Source of the DNA: Turritopsis dohrnii
Taxonomy: Eukaryota > Cnidaria > Hydrozoa > Anthoathecata > Oceaniidae
DNA: 64,000 bases
Assembly: GCA_027922465.2 (NCBI GenBank)
Contig: BQMF02000043.1
Location: forward strand, 186,001 to 250,000
Reading direction: 5' to 3'
The notes under the pieces were generated by a model, which made no database searches, had not been told where the DNA came from, and saw only the letters and a program-made list of their open reading frames with translations. Of this stretch, positions 58,201 to 64,000 are shown piece by piece (position 1 is the stretch's first letter; every line of letters starts with the position of its first letter). Both the position numbers and the translations under genes were made by a program.

Positions 58201-61200
58201 ATTTGATGGCTTTTTTCCTCGACACTTCTTTGCAAAATTTAGATCACCAACGTTGAGTGAGACCATATCTAATTTGACGTACCACTTGAAGCCAGCAACA
58301 TGAACCATTTCATTGTCGTCACTCATACTGCTAGGAGGATCTTCGCCAGAAAATGCCACTCCTTTAAGATTGAAACCACCTCTGTTGATTACAAGTTCTA
58401 GCTGATCAGCTCGAGCATACGCAGTCTCCTTGTCTTTCTCGCCAGTCAAGCAATCATCAACGTAGATGTCTTGCTTAACAATCTTCTCGACTTCTGGATA
58501 CTCTTCTTTTGACATCTCTGCAACTTTGCGTAGACCGTATCCAGCTTGATTTCCTGATGACTTTACGCCATAAATGAGCGTTTTCACAACTTTCTCTTGA
58601 GGAATCTTTGATGGATCAAGTTCAGGCTGCCAAATGTACCGTTGGAAGCACCAGTGTTTTTCGTCTAATTTGATCGTATTGTACATTTTCTTGATATCTG
58701 TGTGGATTGCGACTGGTTGAACGGTCCATCTGATAAGTACTTCCTGAAGTTTGTTCAGGTTATTCTTCCCCTTGGCAAGAAGATCATTCAAACTATAGCC
58801 TGATGATGTTACTGATGATGCATCGAATACGACACGACAAGGCGTACTGATAGAATTCCCTTTCCACACTGCTCTCCAAGAGATGAAATGCTGAATTTCA
58901 TGCTCACGTAGCATACGTTGGGTTTCCTCTGGAAGATTGTGAATGTAATCCACGTATCCAAGCTTTTGAAGTTTGTCTTCTGAAACAAGGATATCTTTTT
59001 TGCCGCTGTGATTTGATGGTTTGTTGAGTTTTCGTAACTGTTGCGTGTAAACTTTCATCGCTCTATCTTTGTTGTTCGCTAGTCTTGTCAGTGGATCAGC
59101 AATGAATGGCAGCGTTGTCTTGCTTGTTCGAGTTGAAGCGTCAATGGTGATAGACGAGTTGATTATTGATTGCTCGATTTCCTCCTTGATACTGATGATT
59201 TCGTTGGAATCATTGTGTTTACATTGATTACAATTTCGGCATTGAGGACAACGATAAGATATTTTGCTTCCGGTCTCTTGTACCTCTTCGAATATTTTCA
59301 TGGAAGTTGATATGTGAGCGTCATGACGGTCGTCTTTGTTGAAGCCAAGTAATGGAACATCAGATTGAAGATGATCTCGGAGAAGATTGTATTGTTCGGT
59401 GAAGTACGACATTGAAAGGTTGATCGAGTTGTGATGAATTTGGCTAAATGCAGGGTGTGGACCACCAATGAGTCCTCTCCCATCGCTTGTGTTCATGAAC
59501 GAGGATTCATAAATCGAAAGTCCTGATGGTAGCTGATGAATGATTTTCGGATGATACCTCAAGTATTTGATACCGATCATCATGTGAACGTCTCCACCAA
59601 TCGAAGATGGTATTTTTGGTAGAGCTCTTATCCCCCCGGAAGCGATGTACAAATGATGGATGTCCTTCTCTGCTTCGGTCAGTGAATAAACTGGGAAGGT
59701 TGATGTGATCTGTTGGATGCAAACACCGGATAATGACGCCATTTTTCCATCGTGAAGAGGTAATTTGACATTGTATCGACCAAGTGATGATTTTGTGACA
59801 CTGTTTCCAACACCACCAAGGATGACTGGTTCAGATGATTCTTTGATTGCATTTGGTCCAAGTAGCTCGACCGCTTTTTGACTGATGACAAAATCACTGC
59901 AACCATTGTCGTAGAAGATCAAGAGTTTTTGTTGATTGACGAAGATTTCTTGAAGAAGATAGATTCCCTTGTTGGTATCGTCATGATCGTATGTTTGGAA
60001 CGAATTGATGTGACAGGATAAACTGATGTTCTTGGCGAAGCTTGGAAGGTTTGGATTTTTAAAGAATCGTTGTTTATACTTCTCCAACAATTCTTGATTG
60101 GCAGGTGAATCCTTGTGTTCCTCACAAACGAGTACATGTTTTCGAACTGGATACTTCAGGTGAGATGCATGAGGACAGGTGTAATCATGTTGGCACTTGC
60201 CATCTTTGTGTTTGCCAGTTGAAGACGCTGCACCTGGAATCAAACATTGGAAGCAGTATCCCTTGTTTTTGAGGAGCAAAAGTCGATTTGCAAGAGTAAG
60301 CTCTGCAAATTTTCTGCACGTATAGTACTGAATGAGTTGAGATTTTCCAGCGGCTGTTGATGCAACATGGTCGTCTTGACTGGCAGGGATTTCACAGATT
60401 GCACAAATAGGATCAGAGGTACTTGAGGACAAATAAGAATTTGATAAATGTCTATACCTCTGATTCCTATTGGTCTTGGAAGCATCAATGTTCTTTGAAG
60501 CATCGCTGTTCTTTGAACCTTCATTTGATTTTAGTGCTAATTGATTATGTTTCAGAATCAACTTCTGTTCGTTGATACGTTGCTCCTTGTTCAGGAAGGT
60601 GGTCAACGCATCCCAAGTTTGTTTTGGGGTAAGATCATTTTCACAAGTGATAGAAAGAAACCGCGTTGTTCTGCTGTCACCGAGCAATTGATAGATTCTT
60701 GGTAGACTGTCGCCATAATAAAAATGTTCTTCAATCTTGTGTTCTTTGGCAAGGGCTGAGACGTCTTGCATTATACTGATGAGTCGACTGATATCAGAAG
60801 CTAACTTCTCTGGATCTTTCTTGCCAATGTCCAGTGATTTGATCTGGTTGAGCTTTTTCGCTAGCATAACCTTGGTGTCACCGTAAGCTCATTGTAGACG
60901 TTGCCAAATATCTTCAATTGAGTTGAGATTCTTAACCATAGTGAATGCTGGGTTTGACAGGTAGTTATTACGAAGAAGATCTGGAAGGAGACTTTTAGGT
61001 GTCGATTCCAAGTGTACCTTTTCAAAATTTGAGCGAAACGTGTAAAAATCAGTTGCTGAATCGTAGCCGGAGAATTTGCCAATCTCAATGTTAAGCTTGT
61101 TTTGTTTGAATTCAACATGTTTATCCAACTCTCGCTTATTGATCTCAGAGCTCAAGCATTTCAGAAAATTTTGACGTGAAATGTCCAATTTAAAATATCT

Positions 61201-61758
61201 CTCACCGACTGCATTGACTTGATCCATAATGCTGGTGTTGTTGATGGGTGACTGGAAGCACTCTTTGTAAGTTTCAGTGACTTTGTTGAATTTCTTCTCC
61301 ATTGTTAGTAGCTCTTTTCTCCAATTCAGTAACTCGCTTGACTCAGATTCTTTTGGGTTGCGATCAAACTCGAGTTCGAGTTCATCGATGGTTCGATTAA
61401 TACATGTGATGTTGAAGGTAACAATTCTTTCTTTGTGAGCGAAATATTCATCAGATCTCCTCTTTTCTTCTCTGAGAGATACCTTCGAATTGAAATCTTT
61501 GACACTTAGAATAAAATCTTTGATCATGGCAATAGAAGATTCCATTGATGATTTGAGATCTTCAGGTAGGCTACCATTGGGAGATGTGATTCTGATGGAT
61601 CTCGTACGTATCGACGTTCTCAGGAGTTCGAGCCTTGAGATGATTGACTTGGATTCTTCTTGTAACTGATCAACAGGATTCTCATCTATAACGTCAGCGA
61701 CTTCTTAACACATAACTGCCAACTGAACTTGATCATCGGTGACATTCAATTCATCCAT
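55269..61758 (-). pseudogene. BEL/Pao Gag-Pol polyprotein with four in-frame stops
   Basis: From ATG 61758 one frame covers Gag with a DUF1759-type IEIGKFSGYDSATDFYTF segment (about 61090-61030), Cys-rich nucleocapsid (about 60400-60100), protease DNGCSDF (about 59900), reverse transcriptase with YVDD (58450-58464), peptidase A17-type/RNase H with FTDSQIVLYW (about 57680), integrase HHCC (about 56430-56310) and core with VDLSGPY, DEGSQ and VERKIRE (about 56230, 56025, 55885), and a C-terminal DUF5641-like domain ending at 55269. Stops lie at 61705-61707, 60889-60891, 57499-57501 and 55689-55691. Discounting the 474-bp insertion and one 4-bp duplication, the length is exactly 2,004 codons, so there are no net indels. 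Confidence 0.93.
56668..57141 (-). mobile_element. 474-bp retroposon-like insertion inside BEL integrase
   Basis: Flanked by AGCT on both sides (56664-56667, 57142-57145). On the minus strand it ends in CCTGAAATACATTTATTATT and further ATT units, a tail typical of CR1/L2-type elements. It contains an inverted repeat around CCAGGCCT (about 56952-56975 and 57030-57060). It carries no gene. Confidence 0.75.
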
Positions 61759-61938
61759 GATTGATGATTGATTGTTGAACAGGCTGGTTAATTGATCTGG
61801 TTGACTCTCGTTTAAGGGTACAATGTTCCCGTTGGAGTGTAATTCCTTGTAATTGATTCGATTGATTCTTTTTGACACAGATGTTTAGTAAGTGAATGAT
61901 CACGGTTTGAGGTGTGGAAAGCCTTGTTATGAATGAAG

Positions 61939-62559
61939 TGCAATCGAGATAACTGACACACAGTTTGTAACATTGAGTGAATATTGTTCAAACTAGAAAT
62001 GAAAATTATACAAAATTCTAAATTTACATGAACTTAACTTAAAGATAAATATACAAATGAAAAATTTGTAAAAGTGATTTTGGACACGCCCTAAACAAAA
62101 TGGCTGACAATGAAAAAAAGAAAATAAGCAGAAAACATACCAGGTGGCCAGTAAAATGACTGAATCTCGTGCACAAATTTAAATTGATACTTCATCTGAA
62201 TGACTTCTCAAATTCATGACTAACTTCATGAAAGTCAAGTTACAAGTAAAAAAACAGTAGGAAAAATGTGTCCTTTTATATAAAACAAGTAATTTGAAAT
62301 AGTGACCTAAGTGTGAAAAACTGATTATATAGAAATTAAATGCTAATGTAAATTTAATTGTCTAGAGATACAAAAACAAAAGATTGACTGAAACAAAAGC
62401 AAAGGACAATGAAAAAAGACAAAAATACTGTGAAAACTGAACAAATAAGACCAAGACACTGAGACAAAAACTGAAAGCACAAATGTAAATAAATGAAATT
62501 TTTTGAGTATTTTTATTTTTTGTTTATAAAATTCAATTGCATATTTCAGATGCACAACA
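61939..62559 (-). repeat. BEL 5' LTR
   Basis: 621 bp, nearly identical to the other LTR. The minus-strand sequence after it (CTTCATTCATAACAAGG) is the PBS position, but I do not recognise the tRNA. Confidence 0.93.
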
Positions 62560-63322
62560 AAATTGGAAGTGAGGATTGTAGTGAGGTGATGTCTTACCAG
62601 TGGGAATCTTTCATTTAATATGAGTAATATGAGTTAAGAAATGAAGATAATTCAAACTATTTGCCATGTTTGATAGTGATAAAATACATAATTTTATCAA
62701 TTAAAAATTTTTCGGCTTACGTCATCAGTATAAAACAAATTTGGCATAAGCCGAAAAGCTTTTAACTAATAAAATAATGTATTTTATTGTTAGAATGAAG
62801 ATGTTTTAATAATAGCTATAGTGCTTCCACTAAATTTGATATAGACGTTTTTTCAGTTTGTTTAGTGTATTAGCACTTAATAGATTTTATAAGTATTTTT
62901 ATTTATAACAGGTAACACAAACAAAAGTATATATAACAGCATTTATAACAGCAAACAAACAAAATTACAAAAATGATTGGCTACCTCATTGAGATTTCCT
63001 CATAGAAAACGGTTAATTCATCTTACTCACAAGAGCCCACCTTTTACGAATCAAGATCTTTTCCTTTTTATACATATTTGAAGAAAAATCATGGGCCGCA
63101 GAAGCTTTTTTGTTTTAGGGGGGCTGAAGATATAGTATTCCCCGCAGGCCCCACCATGGTTGAAGGGCTTTTGAGTAATATCAGAAGTGGGTGCATTTCT
63201 TATCTTTTATATGTATATAAAACAGCTAGAATTCATGTGACAGAAAAGAATCTGTCTATTTCTGAGGAGAACTAACGCAAGCGGTCAGAGGAGTTAGTAT
63301 TGATATTTTGTAATTCTTTATT
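62560..63322. other. No recognisable gene
   Basis: AT-rich. An imperfect inverted repeat near 62690-62780 (TTAATTAAAAATTTTTCGGC region with its partner GCCGAAAAGCTTTTAACTAA) is visible; no gene. Confidence 0.45.
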
Positions 63323-63905
63323 AGTCGGCGACGTATTTTATACGGAGCGACTATTGGTTTCGGTTTTCATGTTTTTGCTCCAACAATTTGTTATTTATTT
63401 ATTTATTTTTATCTCTATAGTATTTTTACGATAACTGTATATTGTTTGATATTCTTTTGTTATTTCATTCATTTCTTAAACTTTCTGTTATACTTAGCAA
63501 TAGTGAAATTATTCTTTTGTTTTTATTGGTATTATGCTCAACCAACCTTCTTTTGTTTTTGTTGGTATTATGCTCAACCAACCATTTTGTCCTTTGAAAT
63601 TTTTTCATGTAGTAAGACCAATTCTAGTCGAGGATTTTGTTACAACTTAACAGGATTCTTTGTGCACTACTAATACAAGTTTTTATTTAGCTTTTTACGT
63701 AAAGAATTATCTTAAAGAAAGGCGTTGCACTACATTTGTGAAATCTAAAATTTATTCTTAGGTTTTGAAACAGGAATATTTATGTTCATATAGTCGTATA
63801 GTTTGTATTTATTTTGAAATAAAAATAATTCATACACAGACTCCCACTTACTGCCTCATTTAAATGAATACAATTTGGTTTTCTCACTTTTTCATTTCGC
63901 CGACT
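63323..63905. mobile_element. Possible 583-bp MITE with AGTCGGCGA ends
   Basis: AGTCGGCGA at 63323-63331 and TCGCCGACT at 63897-63905 are inverse. The inner left end has CGGAGCGACT. No clear target duplication; low confidence. Confidence 0.35.
63512..63585 (+). repeat. 36-bp direct duplication
   Basis: Two copies of a unit containing GGTATTATGCTCAACCAACC, differing by one base. Confidence 0.85.
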
Positions 63906-64000
63906 TTGCAACCGATTGCGGCTGCTTTATTATTGCTTAAAGATCAAAAAATACATTCAAATTGTTTGTCTCAAAAATTCTGAAAGAGTCTTTCTGTCAA

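Larger units (their letters stand above)
54614..62559 (-). mobile_element. BEL/Pao LTR retrotransposon, minus strand
   Basis: A 7.9-kb element with LTRs of 622 and 621 bp that differ at only a few positions. A single long Gag-Pol frame carries four stops and a 474-bp insertion. I see no matching flank duplication (TATAG left, AAATT right), which may mean recombination between elements or later change. Confidence 0.95.

Overview
The window is AT-rich animal DNA with short introns (about 60-140 bp), SINEs with tRNA heads, CR1/jockey-type LINEs, Copia and BEL/Pao LTR elements, several small inverted-repeat elements and a DZIP3-like HEPN gene. That combination fits an early-branching metazoan, most likely a cnidarian. 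This is an inference from gene and repeat families; there is no species marker. Almost everything recognisable is mobile or derived from mobile DNA, and there is no conventional housekeeping gene.

Layout, left to right. 0-5 kb: a broken LINE reverse transcriptase, an exon with an acidic 8-residue repeat, a short internally deleted relative of the large element at 28.9-36.7 kb (inverted), and two SINEs head to head forming a palindrome. 7.9-9.5 kb: the best candidate host gene, a DZIP3-like HEPN protein (minus strand); a decayed paralogue lies at 48.6-49.9 kb. 9.9-10.3 kb: a 425-bp MITE whose insertion is confirmed by an empty site elsewhere in the window. 11.2-16.9 kb: a TIR element carrying a HIRAN-domain ORF, split by a very young Copia element (LTRs differ at one base in 250). 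17-28.4 kb: a SINE, copies of an unnamed dispersed repeat, two 5'-truncated LINEs with target-site duplications, and MITEs. 28.9-36.7 kb: an intron-containing transposon-like gene of about nine exons. 38.1-41.1 kb: the 5' half of a LINE with a 2A-like motif, abutting an ankyrin-repeat exon with a three-repeat higher-order period. 41.4-44.3 kb: tandem repeats. 44.7-47.9 kb: the start of an integrase-type transposase gene, cut by a second TIR element. 50.2-52 kb: a decayed LINE. 54.6-62.6 kb: a BEL/Pao element with four in-frame stops and a nested 474-bp insertion.

The most interesting feature is shared by the elements at 28.9-36.7 kb and 45.06-47.94 kb. Both encode a protein whose ordered acidic motifs (DGM, an Asp after a hydrophobic strand, EE-A/V-D, DTD, then G-T/C-D followed by a possible helix-hairpin-helix) resemble the FEN1/XPG structure-specific nuclease fold. 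The first adds two N-terminal Cys/His modules and a C-terminal tesmin/TSO1-like CXC domain; the second has an acidic tail instead. I read them as two lineages of mobile elements built around a FEN1-like nuclease. The motif order is visible in the sequence; the fold and the role in mobility are inference.

Most coding regions are damaged by frameshifts or stops. These breaks are described but not repaired.
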